64,000 nt of DNA, from assembly GCA_948567375.1 (NCBI GenBank), contig OX419760.1, positions 61,438,911 through 61,502,910 on the forward strand, in the 5' to 3' direction. The notes below the pieces were generated by a model that did not search any database, was not told the origin of the DNA, and was given only the letters and a program-made list of their open reading frames with translations. Origin of the DNA: Lunularia cruciata. Lineage: Eukaryota > Streptophyta > Marchantiopsida > Lunulariales > Lunulariaceae. How positions within the stretch are numbered: position 1 is the first letter of the stretch; each line of letters begins with the position of its first letter. The translations under genes were made by a program, and so were the position numbers. Below are positions 33,164 through 45,413 of this stretch, in pieces.

Positions 33164-34220
33164 TTCTTCTCTTGTGCCAAAAGCTCCAAATTAAGACTCT
33201 TAGAGTTTGAGCACTCTCCCTTCTCATACTTGCTCTCAACCACATCTATAAATGCTTTCCCTTTATCTTTGTTTAGATTAGGAGCCACTTGGATTTCACT
33301 GCCTTCTTCTTTCCCTCTATTGGCTCCCTCATAACCCCTTCCTCCATGGTAAGTGGGATTTGGACAATTCCTTTGGATATGGCCTCTTCCTCCATAACCA
33401 AAACAATTTCTCTCATTAAAATTGTTGGTTGGTTAGCCTCCTCTATATGAATAACTTCCATAACTCCTAGCCACTCTCCTCACATTCTGATCCACCTCTC
33501 TCTTCTCCCATAATTGCACTACATTGATCTTGAGATCTGCAAGTTGTTCAATGATGGTTTGAAGTGGATCCTTTGGTAGGGGTGCAAGAACTAGAGCAAC
33601 TACTACTTGTGGTGCACCCCTTGTCACCAAAGTATTAGAAGTTTCACCATACTTGTAACCTTGAGGAGGATGCATATTGTTCTTCACCACCAAATCACTC
33701 TCATCTATATGAATTGCGATCTTGATAGCTTCAAACTTAGAAGAAGGTTTCTTGTATTTCACCTTGCTTCTAATTTGTGGTCTCAATCCTCCCACAAAAT
33801 TCTTGGTGAGCATGGCTCCTATGCCAATCATAGTAGTCTCCATATCATCCCTACCTTTCCTCAACACTATGCAAAATTTGGACTCTAACTTTTCCACTCT
33901 TTCTACATAGACTCTTGCTTTCTCTCCATCTCCTTACTTGAGAAAGGTAAACTGACTCATTAATCTCTCATAATTCTCATCTAGAAGAAAGTTCTCAATG
34001 AGTGTTGAAGTCAAACTTTCCCAAGACTCTTCTTGCCCATGTCTCTCTTTTAGTATTCTAAGTCATACTATGTAAGTGTTGCATCCTCAAAGCAATCTGG
34101 TTATAATGATGCCCATTAATTCTTTCTTCTCTCATTATTTTCTATGCAAGCTCTCTTGAAGTCTCTCACAAAGGCCCCCACATCTGCTCAATTTGTGCCA
34201 AAGAAATTTGGAAGTTCCCC
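33164..34220 (-). pseudogene. gag: Family-3 Gag, inverted copy (3c)
   Basis: Minus-strand homologue of 27300-28380. Open parts 33897-33433 (LTKNFVGGLRPQIRSKVKYK) and 33288-33094. The zinc knuckle has lost its second Cys (CFGYGGRGHIQRNC). The N-terminus (to about 34220, ELPNFFG) is frameshifted and has stops. It is truncated at 33164 where it meets plus-strand 3b. Confidence 0.82.
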
Positions 34221-35776
34221 CACCTTAACTATCTTCACTATCTTTCTTTTCTCTCAATTTTTCTTCTTTTCTCTTTTCTTTTCTCTCACTCTATAACTAC
34301 TAGAGTACGTACATGACTAACACTATTTAAGAGTAATCCACCCTCGAGAACACAAAAGGTTTAGGTTGCTCTAAGATTTCTATAGCAATGTCAAATCCTA
34401 GAGTCCATATTAATCAAATTGTCATGGATAATTTATCTATAAGTTGAAAGATTATCTCCATCACTAATCTTGAGAACTAGTTGATGAATGTGGTAGTATT
34501 CTTGTAGCTATACCAAGACTATCTACAAAATCCTTCACCAAAGTCTCCAAAATTAATTTTACTCCACTCTACTCAAGTCCTTTTGGAAGTCCTTCTACTC
34601 CACAAACCTCATACAACTCCTTGCTCTTAGATCTTCTCCCTCCCAATCTTGGTGAAGAAGGTCCAATATGCAAGCCCAAGTCAAGTAAGCCTCTCCTTTC
34701 CCTCAATCTATTGCTCTCAAAAGTCAATGGATATGAACTTACCTTTTTTCCCTTCTCTCTACATAAAAAACACATAGACTCACCCTTTCCTCCAAGTGGT
34801 GTATGTTTTTTGATCCTCTCAACACTCTCCTCAAATTCTATTTTAAACTCTCTTTTTCTAAAATCCACCCCTAAAATCACCTCAAACCCTTCGGAAACCT
34901 TGCATAGCCTCTTTCCACTCTTGGTTACCTCCATGTTCCCAAGATGAGTCTAAACACTCAAACATGCTTTTTTTTGCTCTCACACTCCTCATGCATGAGA
35001 TCTCAACTCTGCAGAATTGACTCCTCCTCACAATGTCACTCAAATATCTCAACTGGTATGTCAAAGTCCTCTAAAATTTTGCACACTTGATCAAAAGTTT
35101 AGTGGGTCCATCCTTGAAAAATTTTAGATCTTTTCATTAAGCCGTTTTGCCTAGGCACCTTTCTATTCAACACACATATATCAGATTTGGTCTAAAAACT
35201 ACCCCACTCAATTTGAAAACTCATAACTCTCTATTCAAAAATGATCTCTCTCTAATTTTTATGTCAACAACTAGGATATAATGCACTTAATTTTATTGGA
35301 AAGTTTCACAAAAATCCACTTAAAATTGAAGGAATGGTAGACTTTGTACAATTTTCTAGAGAGCATGCAGTTGTGGGAGCAATTTCCCCCTATCAATTTT
35401 CAAAAATTCTAGCCCAATATGCATAGTTGGTATCAAAATAATTTCAACTTTGATAATTGAAGGATAACCCAAGCTATCATGTGTAGAAATTTCTATTCTA
35501 GATCTCAAAATTGAGATTTTGCCCAAAATCACCTTAATCCCCAAAATCTGCAATCCACCTCACACGATCTCTCCAAATTCTCTCATGTGTACAAGATGTA
35601 CATAGTCCCCTCTAGGACATCATAATGAACTACAAGTTATAAAAATGGATCCAAGTTCTCTAACATAAGTTCAACTTTCTCCTTCCCTAAAGTTCTCTCC
35701 AAGTGAGCTCTTATAGCCTCCTTTTGTCTAATATAGAATTGTACATGGAACATTATCTTGCCTTCTAGAGAGGTCA
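34221..35776 (-). pseudogene. Family-3 extra ORF remnant and leader, inverted (3c)
   Basis: 34934-34569 is the decayed homologue of the 157-codon zinc-knuckle ORF, with damaged Cys/His residues (CFLCREKGKKVSSY). 34950-35776 is leader, aligned with 25750-26550. At the leader/LTR boundary the PBS is missing: the LTR end is followed by TGACCTCTCTAGAAGG, so about 20 bp present in 3a are absent. Confidence 0.75.
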
Positions 35777-36477
35777 TGTGAGCCGGCCTGTCTCTCATTG
35801 AGGATGAACCTCTGATGGCTATTATGGTAGTTCACCATGGACTAAGAAGGCAAGGAACCCCAACTCCATCATACTCCTCCAAGGCTAACATTCCAAGACT
35901 CAAGACATTGCTCACTAGAGAACTCAATGAGAGAGAGGGAGAGAGAAATAGTTGCAAATGAAAGGATGATGAGTACCTCCTCACCCCTTTTTTATATACT
36001 TGTGAAATAGTTACACACCAAATTTACTAATTACCTTAGTAACTCAAGTTACTAGACTAAAAGTCAAGTAAAGTCAAAAAGTAGAAAGGAATATCCATTC
36101 ACATGGGCATATTCCACTAGCTTGTGATCTTATCTTGACCAAACCACTAAATCAAGGATTTCTTCATATGGGCTATCCATGGACTATAGAAGAATCCAAA
36201 ACAAAAAGGCTTGTGGGCCCAAGAGTTCTCAACTCTTTCCTCAAAGCCAAACACTTAGAAATAATACCAAGTCAACACACTAGAATCCAAAATAGTGGTG
36301 CTCATCTTTTCCACTTCCTCTAAAGTAAGGTCCCCTCTATCTTAGCTATGACTAACTCTAGCTAATCATTACTAATGTAGAACCATCCTTAATCTATATA
36401 TAAATAATATCTCTCAAGTACTTGTAATACCAAGCTAAATATCACAATACCACACACATGCACAAATGGGTGTTACA
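35777..36477 (-). repeat. Family-3 LTR, inner of the inverted tandem pair (3c)
   Basis: 701 bp, TGTAACACCC (36477 downward) to GGCTCACA (35777) on the minus strand. A 10-bp spacer (36478-36487), reading TTGTCGGGAC on the minus strand, separates it from a second LTR in the same orientation. Confidence 0.88.
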
Positions 36478-36487
36478 GTCCCGACAA

Positions 36488-37178
36488 TATGAGCTGACAT
36501 GTCTCTCATTGAGGATGAAACTTTTATGGCTATTATGGTAGCGCACCATGGACTAAGAAGGCAATGAACCCCAAATCCATCATACTCTTCCAAGGCTAAC
36601 ATTCCAAGACTCAAGACATTGTTCACTAGAGAACTCAATGAGAGTGAGATAATTACAGAATGAAAGGATGAAGAGTACCTCTTCACCCCTTGCTTATATA
36701 CTTATGAAATAGTTACTCACTAAAGTTACTATTTATTACAATAACTCAAGTTACTAGGCTAATATTCATGTAAAGTAAAAAGTATAAAGAAATATCCATT
36801 TACATGGGTATATTCCACTAAGCATGTGATCTTATCTTGACCCAATCACTAAGTCGAGGATTCCTTCACATGGGCTATCCTTTGACTATAGAAGAATCCA
36901 AAACAAAAAGGCTTATGGGCCCAAGAGTTCTCAAATCTTACTTCAAGTTAAACACCTAGGAATAAGACCAAATCAACACACTAGAATCCAAAATAGTGGT
37001 GCTCATCTTTTTCACTTCCTCTAAAGTAAGTTCTCCACTATCTTAGCCATGACTAACTTTAGCTAATCATGAGTAATGTAGAACCATCATTTATCTATAT
37101 ATAAATAATATTTCTCAAGTATTTGTAATACCAAGCTAAATATCACAATACCACACACATGTACAAATGGATGTTATT
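36488..37178 (-). repeat. Family-3 LTR, outer of the inverted tandem pair (3c)
   Basis: 691 bp, start decayed to AATAACATCCATTT. It abuts family-2 LTR sequence at 37179. It is more diverged than the inner LTR, as the outer LTR of 3a also appears to be. Confidence 0.85.
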
Positions 37179-38115
37179 GTCTTTTTTTTCACTTTGAACC
37201 CTCTCTAAATGTGGCAAAACTCCTCCAAATTTGGTCAAAATCTGACAAAAATCTAACATAAAATCTGACAAAATTTCTTAAAGTTGGCTGACCGGCAAAT
37301 CCTCTACTAACTCTTCACTTGAGCCAAATTGAAAAAATGGGTTTCACCAAATCACAAAATCAAAAGGGTGGGTTCCCAACTCCACCTTCAATTTCACTTT
37401 TTGAGCCAAACTCGCAACAAATTGGTCATGTTTTCACCTCTTGAGCTCAAAATCACAACTAGCGCTTGAAAATTGCTTCTCTTTGCTTGAAATTTGTCTA
37501 GCACTTCCGCACACCGTCTACCTCACTGCCAAATCTGCATCAATCAAACAAGTTTCTGCACACTAGGGAAAATTTGAACTCTGATTGAGCTACCAATGAT
37601 CAATGAGTCTTGGAGATACTACCAATACTCTCAATTCATGTTCCCAATTTCCCCTTGACCTGAATTCTTTGATGTAATAAGTTTGTTTACACCACTCAAA
37701 TCAACATAATTCAGATTAGTACTTGATCTGTCACTTTATAAATTGCCAACAATTGGGCATTGATTATAATCAAGCCACACCCACTCTAGTTAAGAGAATC
37801 CAAGTGACGCTTGCTGACCTTTGTCCACCATAGCCAAGAACTCAAAGGCTTAACATCAGAGAAGTGAGCTCTTTGGAGCTGCACTTTGAAAGTATACCCT
37901 TGGACTTGAGATAGGTTTGAAACCCTAACGGTCTCACTGATGGCACACCCAATGGTGCAAAGTGACGGTGAGCTCCACCACAAGATCAATACCTTGAACA
38001 TGGAATCTGACCGTCGGAAAGTAGTCTATGAGTGATTGCTAAAATATCTCTGACTACTATCACTGCAACTCTAGTGTTCGAGCAATCTAGATGTGACACT
38101 ACAAATGACATGACA
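37179..38115 (-). repeat. Family-2 5' LTR, truncated (element 2a)
   Basis: Minus orientation, starting TGTCATGTCATTTGTAGT at 38115 and matching 61150-61930 of copy 2b (shared AGACCGTTAGGGTTTCAA, CTATGGTGGACA, GTGGGTGTGGCTTGA). It is cut at 37179 by the family-3 complex; the rest of the element continues at 24333. It inserted into family-4 protease sequence that resumes at 38116. Confidence 0.85.
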
Positions 38116-39428
38116 AATTGCATGGACAAGCAATTTATTGAACTTCTCAAATCAACCAAAATTCTACAACTATGATTGGATATCATACCTTGCAAGTGAA
38201 GCAAACTTGCATAGGTCAAGCCTTTGATCCTATTGGAACTAATCAACTTCCCAATAGATGGCTCAAAATCTCCTAATAGGATTCCTCATTTCCTTGATCA
38301 TTTTTCTCCACAAACTCTATCTGGGCAACTTGTTGAGGTCACCCATTCTTGAGTGGACATTCAATGATGCAATGTCCAATTTGGTGACAATAAAAACAAC
38401 CATCAATTTGTCACAATTTTTCTTTATATGTAATGCCAAGTAGTCTCCATTGAATGACATCAATCTCCATTGGTGCTGGCTCCTCCACCCTTGTGTAGTG
38501 TATTGGTAGGTTTTCTGGAGGTCAAGGTCAAGACCAAGTTGTTACAACCAAGGAATCAAAGTGTTCAACCAACCGCATGGCTTCCTCTAAGTGTTGTGGT
38601 TCTTGCATAGTTACCTCTAATTTGGTTTGTGATTTCAAGCCACTCACAAATTGATCCAGAGCTTCACCTTCTAGTATATTTGGAATTTGCATGATGGTGT
38701 TTTGGAATTACGTGATGTAACTTCTTACAAAGCCAATCTACTTAAACTCTACCAACCTATCTTGTGCAACCCATGTGGCATTTGTAGCTTGGAATTGACC
38801 AATTATTGCACTCTTGAATTCTGCCCATGTCAAGAATGGTGCAACAATTTGCCATTTAGCTTGCTCTACTGAGAATTGCCATCATAGCTTTGCTACTCCA
38901 TCCAATTGGCTAGAAGCAAAGAGAATCTATTTTCATTCATCTTGAAGGTTGGTAGCCTCAAAATAGCATTCACAATCAAACACAAAATTCTCCACTGCAC
39001 CCAAAAGATTCTTGCCTTCAAAAACCTTGGGTTTTGGAAATCAGATTTGGTCTTCTCCTTCTTGAATTGGTACTCTCTCTACATGCTCTTGTCATCAATG
39101 ATCTTGTTCATCCAACAATCAAATATGGTGATCAATTTTTTGCTTCATAGCAATGATAACCTCAAGCATTGCCACCATGGTTACTATTCTATCACACCAC
39201 CCCCAATCTATCTAATTTTTTTAACACATAGATGCAACACATCCATTGGTCTCCATAAGGTACAACTAGAAGTACCAAGGGATCCTCGGACAAGGTGATT
39301 GTCTTCAAAAACTCTTACCCAAAGCATGAGATGATGAATTGTGTAAAATGATGCTTGGGTAGTAGTTGGACACAAAAATCTTGATTGTTTGGTGTAAATG
39401 GATTTGGTAGTCCATAAATTCTATCCAT
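38116..39428 (-). pseudogene. gag: Family-4 Gag and protease start (4a)
   Basis: Minus-strand Gag begins near 39428 (MDRIYG) just after the PBS. Recognisable blocks: EALDQFVSGLKSQTKLEVTM, HLEEAMRLVEHFDS, zinc knuckle CFYCHQIGHCIIEC (near 38385), and protease RILVDLRSS near 38150 where LVDSGAS-type is usual (Gly lost). Many stops; the protease is cut at 38116 by element 2a. Confidence 0.75.
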
Positions 39429-39435
39429 CCTATTC

Positions 39436-39450
39436 CCTCCTCTAATACCA
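39436..39450 (-). other. Primer-binding site of 4a (initiator tRNA-Met type)
   Basis: Minus-strand TGGTATTAGAGGAGG against the plant iMet complement TGGTATCAGAGC, adjoining the LTR end TTTTACA. Confidence 0.8.
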
Positions 39451-39451
39451 A

Positions 39452-39863
39452 TGTAAAAGACCAAGATCAAAGAGAGAAATAAGAGAATAGAAGCTCATAT
39501 TGGGACACTTGAATGAAGGAAACTCCAAATGCCTAGCATAAGCTTTGGCTCTGGTATTTATAGGGAGCATACAAGGCTCTTGAGAAGCTTCTCAAGAAGA
39601 TTCCTTGAGCCACTTTCTTGGAGTGCAAGCCAAGTTAACCGAGAAGCTTCTCAAGAAGCTTCCTTCTCAAAGCTGTTTACTTGGCTTGCGAGCTAAGCTA
39701 TTTGGAAGCTTTTAGAAGCTACTTACTTAGGGTGCAAGCTAAGCTAACCAAGAAGCTTCCCAAGAAGCTACCTAGATCCTTTTGCAATTTTCTATGCTAA
39801 TTTTTCCTATTTACTTCTTCATTAGCCTTAACTAATTTTATTTCTAAACTCCATATTGTTACA
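39452..39863 (-). repeat. Family-4 LTR (4a, 5' LTR)
   Basis: 412 bp, TGTAACAATATGG to TTTTACA on the minus strand. It contains repeated GAAGCTTCT/AAGCTTC units (39580-39770) and a TATA-like TATAAATACC (39554-39563, minus strand). It abuts the interrupted RT of 4b at 39864. Confidence 0.88.
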
Positions 39864-40861
39864 ATAACTTCCTTATGCCCAACGGCACACTTTGACTTCT
39901 TGTATTAAAACTTCCACAAATGTAGTTGTCTTAGGACTTCTCACACATGATTTGCGTGTTCTGTCTCTATCTTGCTGTACATTAAAATATCATCCAAGAA
40001 CACTACCACATACACATCCAATAGCCCATCCAACGCCCAATGCATTTGATCCATGAAGACTATTGGAGCATTAGTGAGCCCAAAAGGCAAAACTCTCTAC
40101 TCAAAATGCCCATACCTTGTGCAAAAATTAGTCTTTTCTACATCTTCTTTATCAATGGGAATTTGCCAATACGTGCTTCAAGATCCAACTTGGAAAAGTA
40201 CTATGCACCATTCAATTGATCAAGCAAGTCATCAATTTGAGACAAGGGATATTCATTCTTCATTGTTTTTTTATTGAGGCTACAATAATCAGAATCACAT
40301 TAATTGCCCAATTGAAATGTTTCCTAGATATAGCTTGCAGTGTGGTCCACACATGAGCTAGCAATATCAAGGGATAGTCCTAACTCATTGCCAAGTAGAC
40401 CTGGTGGGTGATTGTCCCAATTGCATGGATTATGGAGCTAATCCCAAGGGCGCCAATTAGGGAGTGGAGCTCGATCATGTTTAGCCGGCATGTTGGATTT
40501 GAGTGATATAGGATTCATCCCATCAATCAATTTGAAGGGCTCAATTCACTCCTTGATGTGACATTTGTAGGGGCGGTTTGTAGTTGGACATCAGTTCTCA
40601 ATGGGGTTCTTTGTAGCATTGCTTCTTGTAGGGCTTGTATCCATATACAAAGGTTGCAAAGGCTCAAGTGCACGTGGTTCTTGGAACAAATAGTACCAGT
40701 GCTCCCCAAGGAGATATACTATGTCATATGAAATCCTTCTCTAGCAACTCCATTAATGTTGTTTGGTGCTCAACCAACTCCTTTGATGAGAGTTGATAGA
40801 TTAGTCTACTCATTGGAGTACTTCTAGGTAATATCTCAATCTCAAAGAGCATACCATGATC
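39864..40861 (-). pseudogene. pol: Family-4 RT fragment (4b)
   Basis: Minus-strand blocks: FDHGMLFEIEILPRSTPMS (about 40800-40860), LVEHQTTLMELLEKDFI, an RT middle part with stops, and the catalytic [13 protein letters not shown] (about 39960-40010). It ends at 39864 at the 4a LTR, so 4a inserted into this RT. RNase H, integrase and 3' LTR are not in the window. Confidence 0.8.
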
Positions 40862-41552
40862 TGTAACACCTATTTGTGAATGTGTGTGGTATTTATGATA
40901 TGTAGCTTGGTATTACAAATACTTGAGAGATGTTCTATATAGAGATAAATGATGGTTCTTCATTAGTCATGATTAGCTAAAGTTAGTCATAGCTAAGATA
41001 GTAGGGACCTTAATTAGAGGAGGTGGAACAGATGAGCACCACTATTTTGGATTCTAGTGGATTCTAGTGTTGACTTGGTATTATTCCTAGGTGTTTGGCT
41101 TTGAGGAAAGAGTTGAAAACTCTTGGGCTTGCAAGCCTTTTTGTTTTGGATTCTTCTATAGTCCAAGGATAACCCATGTGAAGGAATCCTTGACTTAGTA
41201 GTTGGGTCAAGATAAGATCACATGCTTAGAAGAATATACCTATATGGATAGATATTCCTTTATACTTTTTGACTTTACTTGGCTTTTAGCCTAGTAACTT
41301 GAGTTATTGTGGTAAATAGTAACTTTAGTGAGTAATTATTTCACAAGTATATAGACAAGGGATGAGGGGGTACTCATTAGCCTTTCATTTGCAACTATAT
41401 CTCTCTCATTGAATTCTCTTATGAGTTATGTCTTGAGTCCTGGAGTGTTAGCCTTGGAGAAGTATGATGGAGCTGAGGTTCTTTTCCTTCTAAGTCCATG
41501 GTGCGCTACCATAATAGCCATCAAAGGTTCATCCTGAGTGAGAGACAAGCCA
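40862..41552 (+). mobile_element. Family-3 solo LTR inserted in 4b (3d)
   Basis: About 691 bp from TGTAACACCTATTTG; the last few bases of the usual GGCTCACA end are missing. GATC occurs directly on both sides (40858-40861 and 41553-41556), consistent with a 4-5-bp target duplication with one mismatch. The family-4 frame resumes on both sides (LPKRLPF before, DHGMLFE after, minus strand). Confidence 0.8.
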
Positions 41553-42130
41553 GATCAAAGGGTAATCTCTTTGGTAGATCATCCAAAAATACATTTGAAA
41601 ACTCTTAGACTATTTGTTCAACCATTGCTTGATGAGGCTTTTGATCCTCCTTAGATCCTCCATGCACAATCTGCTTGATCTACACCACAAAAATAGACTT
41701 ATCTCCCTCAAAAGCTTGCTTTATGGTTGCTTCACAAACAAAATTCTATCTTGTGATTGACTATTTTCAAGTGTCTTACTCAAAGGTGCCAGACATCCTG
41801 ATTGAAAATTTGTACCTTGGTGTTGTACTTGAATTTGTTGTTAAATCTTATCAAATTGAACCTTTTGTCATTCAAGCCAAGGTAGACCTAGAATGACATC
41901 ATAGTATAAAGGTGCCACTACAAACCTCATACACTCCAAATACTCCTTCCAATCTTCAAGGTAATAGGATGCAAGGTACAAAATGCAAAATCCTTTCTAC
42001 AATCCATCATCATCAATTTACTTTCAATTATTGGCTTGATAGGAATACTTAATTCCTTTGCTAATTTTATAAACATAAAATCCTTTGAGCTTCCAAAATC
42101 AACCAAAATCAACCAACACAATCCAACATC
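41553..42130 (-). pseudogene. Family-4 protease region (4b)
   Basis: Minus-strand ILVDFGSSKDFM at about 42085-42115 replaces the usual DSGAS-type motif (Asp kept, Ser-Gly changed to Phe-Gly). The rest is a decayed linker to RT with stops. Confidence 0.65.
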
Positions 42131-42284
42131 ATACCTTGGAAGTGAAGCAAACTTGCATATGTCAAGCCTTCAATCCCATTGGAATTAATCAAGTTCCCAA
42201 TAGTTGGCTCAAATTCTCCTATTGGGATTCCTCATTTCCTTGGTCATTCCGCTCTACAAACTCCATTTTTGTGATTTGTCAAGA

Positions 42285-43366
42285 TCACCTATTATTGAGT
42301 GGACATTGGACAATGCAATGTCCAATTTGGTGACAATAAAAGCAATTGCCATTTTGCCACAATTTTTCACAATCTGCTTTGCCAAGTAGCCTCTGTTGGA
42401 TAGCATCAATCTCCAATGTGACAGCTCTTCCACCTATGTGTAATGTGTTGGTAGGTTTGGGAAGGTGAGGTTGAGACCAAGTTATCCCAACCATCGAATC
42501 AAAGTGCTCAACCAATTGCATGGTTTCTTCTAAGTGTTTTGGCTCTTGCATAGTCACTTCCAATTTGGTTCGTGACTTCAAGCCCCTCACAAATTGATCC
42601 AAAGCTTCACCATCCAATATATCTAGAACTTGCATAATGTTATTTTGGAATTGCATGATGTAGCTTCTTACAAAACCAATCTACTTTAACTTTGCCAACT
42701 TATCTTGTGCGGCATGTGTGGCATTTATCACTTGGAATCACCCAAATATTACACCCTTGAATTCTTCCCATGTCAAGATTGGTGCAACAAATTGCCATTC
42801 AACTCGCTCCACTCAAATTTTGCCACCATAGTTTCACCACTCTATCCAATTGGCTTGAAGCCAAGAGGAGCCAATTTTTTTCATCTTGAGATTTGTAGCC
42901 TCAAAATAATGTTCATAGTCAAATAAAAAATTCTCCTTTATGCTTGGGAGATTCTTGCCATCAAATACCTTGGGTTTTGGAAATCAAATTTGCTCTTCTC
43001 CTTCTTGAAATGGTGTTCTCTCTATGTGCTCTTGTCGTTGGTAGTCTCATTCATCCAACAATGGAGTAAGGTGCTTGATTTGTTACATCATAGCAACAAT
43101 AACCTTGGGCATTGCCACCATGGCTACTACTCTATCACACTACCCCAGTTTATCTAAATTAGCACACATATGCAACATGTCCACCGGTCTCCATAAGTTA
43201 CAACTAGAAGTACCAATGGTTCCTCAAATAAGGTGATTGTATACAAAAAGTTTTGCCTAAAGTGTGAGGTGATTAATTGCATGAAATGATGCTTGGGTTG
43301 TACATAGACACAAAAATTCCAATGGTTTGGTGGAAGTGTAATTGGTGGTCCATAAATTCCATCCAT
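42285..43366 (-). pseudogene. gag: Family-4 Gag (4b)
   Basis: Starts MDGIYGPPITLPP at 43366. A Gag C-terminal open stretch (42656-42285) has LDGEALDQFVRGLKSRTKLE, HLEETMQLVEHFDS and the zinc knuckle CFYCHQIGHCIVQC. The middle is frameshifted. Homologous to 38330-39428. Confidence 0.8.
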
Positions 43367-43372
43367 CCCATT

Positions 43373-43819
43373 CCTACTTTGATACCAAAGACTAAGACCA
43401 AGGAGAGAAATAGGAGAATAAAAGATCACATTGGGACACTTGAATGAGGGAAACTCCAAATGCCTAGCATGAACTTGGGTTTTGGTATTTATAGGGAGCA
43501 TACAAGGCTCTTGAGAAGCTTCCTAAAGTGCTTTCTTAGAGTGCAAGCCAAGTTAACCGAGAAACTTCCAAGAAGCTTCCTTCTAGAAGCCGCCTACTTG
43601 GCATGCAAGCTAGTTGGAAGCTCCCTTCAAGAAGCTACCTACTTGAGGTGCAACCTAAGATAGCGGGGGAAACTAGTAACCACTTGGCATGCATGTTACC
43701 CAATACTTGGAAGGTACCAAGTAGCTTCCTAGATACTTCTTGAGTATTCTAGGCTAATTTGGCCTATTTGCTACTTCATTAGCCTTGACAAACTCATCAA
43801 TAAACTCCATATTGTTACA
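43373..43819 (-). repeat. Family-4 LTR and PBS (4b)
   Basis: LTR 43389-43819 on the minus strand from TGTAACAATATGG, with the TATA-like TATAAATACC (minus strand, about 43483-43492). The PBS TGGTATCAAAGTAGG (43373-43387) is of initiator-Met type. Matches 39436-39863. Confidence 0.85.
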
Positions 43820-45413
43820 ATTATACTTATTTAGGTACTCAGTAGCATGTACACTTGCATTGTAGTAGTTAGAATAATAAGTTTTAGTTTCTTAATCTTG
43901 TACATGCATTTCAAAGACTCTATTTTTGCAATAGTTGTTTGTGCAAAGTTGATTAATTGAGAAAATCTAGTTGATGTTGGATTTTTGAGATTTATTGTGT
44001 CCTTGACCATAAACAAAAACCCTTCTTTATCCATCATAATTGGAGGTAAATATAGAAACTTTAGTTGAAGGAAGTATTAAAATAGATAATTTTTCATAAT
44101 TTCTTTAGCATAAAATTGTCCAACAAGTTTAGAAGATTAAGCAAAACCAAATTAATAGTCCTAAATAAGCCAAAATTAGTAATGGAAGTGCTCTTATTTC
44201 CAAGAAAACTAAACAATACATCATATATTAAGTCATTGAAGAATGCAATTAATGATTGTGATCAACAAAAGTAGTAATGTAAGGAAGTTATCTTTAGAAG
44301 TAAAGGACTTCCAATAAGTACTCTTTGATTAATTTGTTCTTATTTTATCCAAATATCATAAAATTTATGTTTTAGAACAAGCACAAAACTTATATTTTCT
44401 TTTTAGAACAATCCAAAGGTCTATTAAATCATTTATATAATCTAATACAATAAATAAGATGAGTGTGATTTGCAATTATAAAAAAGATGATGATTGCATT
44501 AATTTTTTCTTTCAATGTGGGTTGTTTTAATCACATAAGATAATTACATTCATACTGGTGGTTTTTGCACTTACTACTATAGCCCTTATTGCAAGTGTTT
44601 GTCTATTTCATTGCATATATGAGCTTCAATGATGTTTGAGTTTTTTGAGGAGAAAGTATTATTATTTGAGCTTGATGCGTGTGATTCTTAAAACTTTGCT
44701 TAAATCAGATCTAAATGATTGTACTATATATATAATTTTTTCTATTAGTTTGCCTTGTAGGATGAAAAAATTCACTTCACAATAATAAAATTTGAAGCCT
44801 TGTAGTTTGTGTAAGTGTAGTATATGTATGTATTCTATCAAGCCTTTGCATAGTTATGATATACTTATTCCACTCCAATAAGTGGAAGAGTTTGGCATGG
44901 TAACAACCAAGGATTAAGGTGGCTTACAAAGTGATAAAGAGTTAACAAAGAGAAGCTAGCATATTTTCAAAGGAGTTTTTTCTCTAATACTATAATTCAA
45001 ACATTAAAAGGATATACAATGTGCTCAATTATAAGAGTATAAGTACATTTTATCAAGTGGTACTATCTTTGTGTAGCCATAGGACTAAATGTAAGAGTCT
45101 ACCTTGGTTAGTGATATATCTATCAACTGAAATTAATATTGGTCTATGTTCTATAGTGCTAGATTATGCAATTTATTATCTAAATGTTCCCATTGGTGCT
45201 ATTTTAGATATTAGTGATTCTTGTTAATATAGACAACAATGTTAGATAATCCATATTCCAACACTAACTTTATTGGTAGAATAATTTCCAATCCTTTCAC
45301 CAAGGAAGAGAGAATAGCAGAAGATGATTATACAAGTCATACAATGCTCAAAGTGCTATAATAAATTTTCACCTCTATACTTATATGAGTATATCATTCA
45401 TTTTGTTAACATA
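43820..45413. other. AT-rich spacer, no recognised gene
   Basis: About 1.6 kb, clearly more A+T rich than the flanks. I find no match to the five families, no frame above about 70 codons, no LTR ends and no RNA-gene structure. It may be the oldest host DNA in the window, or a transposon too decayed to read. Confidence 0.4.

Noticed and set aside
24334-37178. The family-3 inverted pair as a DNA transposon with long terminal inverted repeats
   Set aside because: The arms contain LTRs, a PBS, gag and pol, and the outer ends are LTR ends; no transposase is present.
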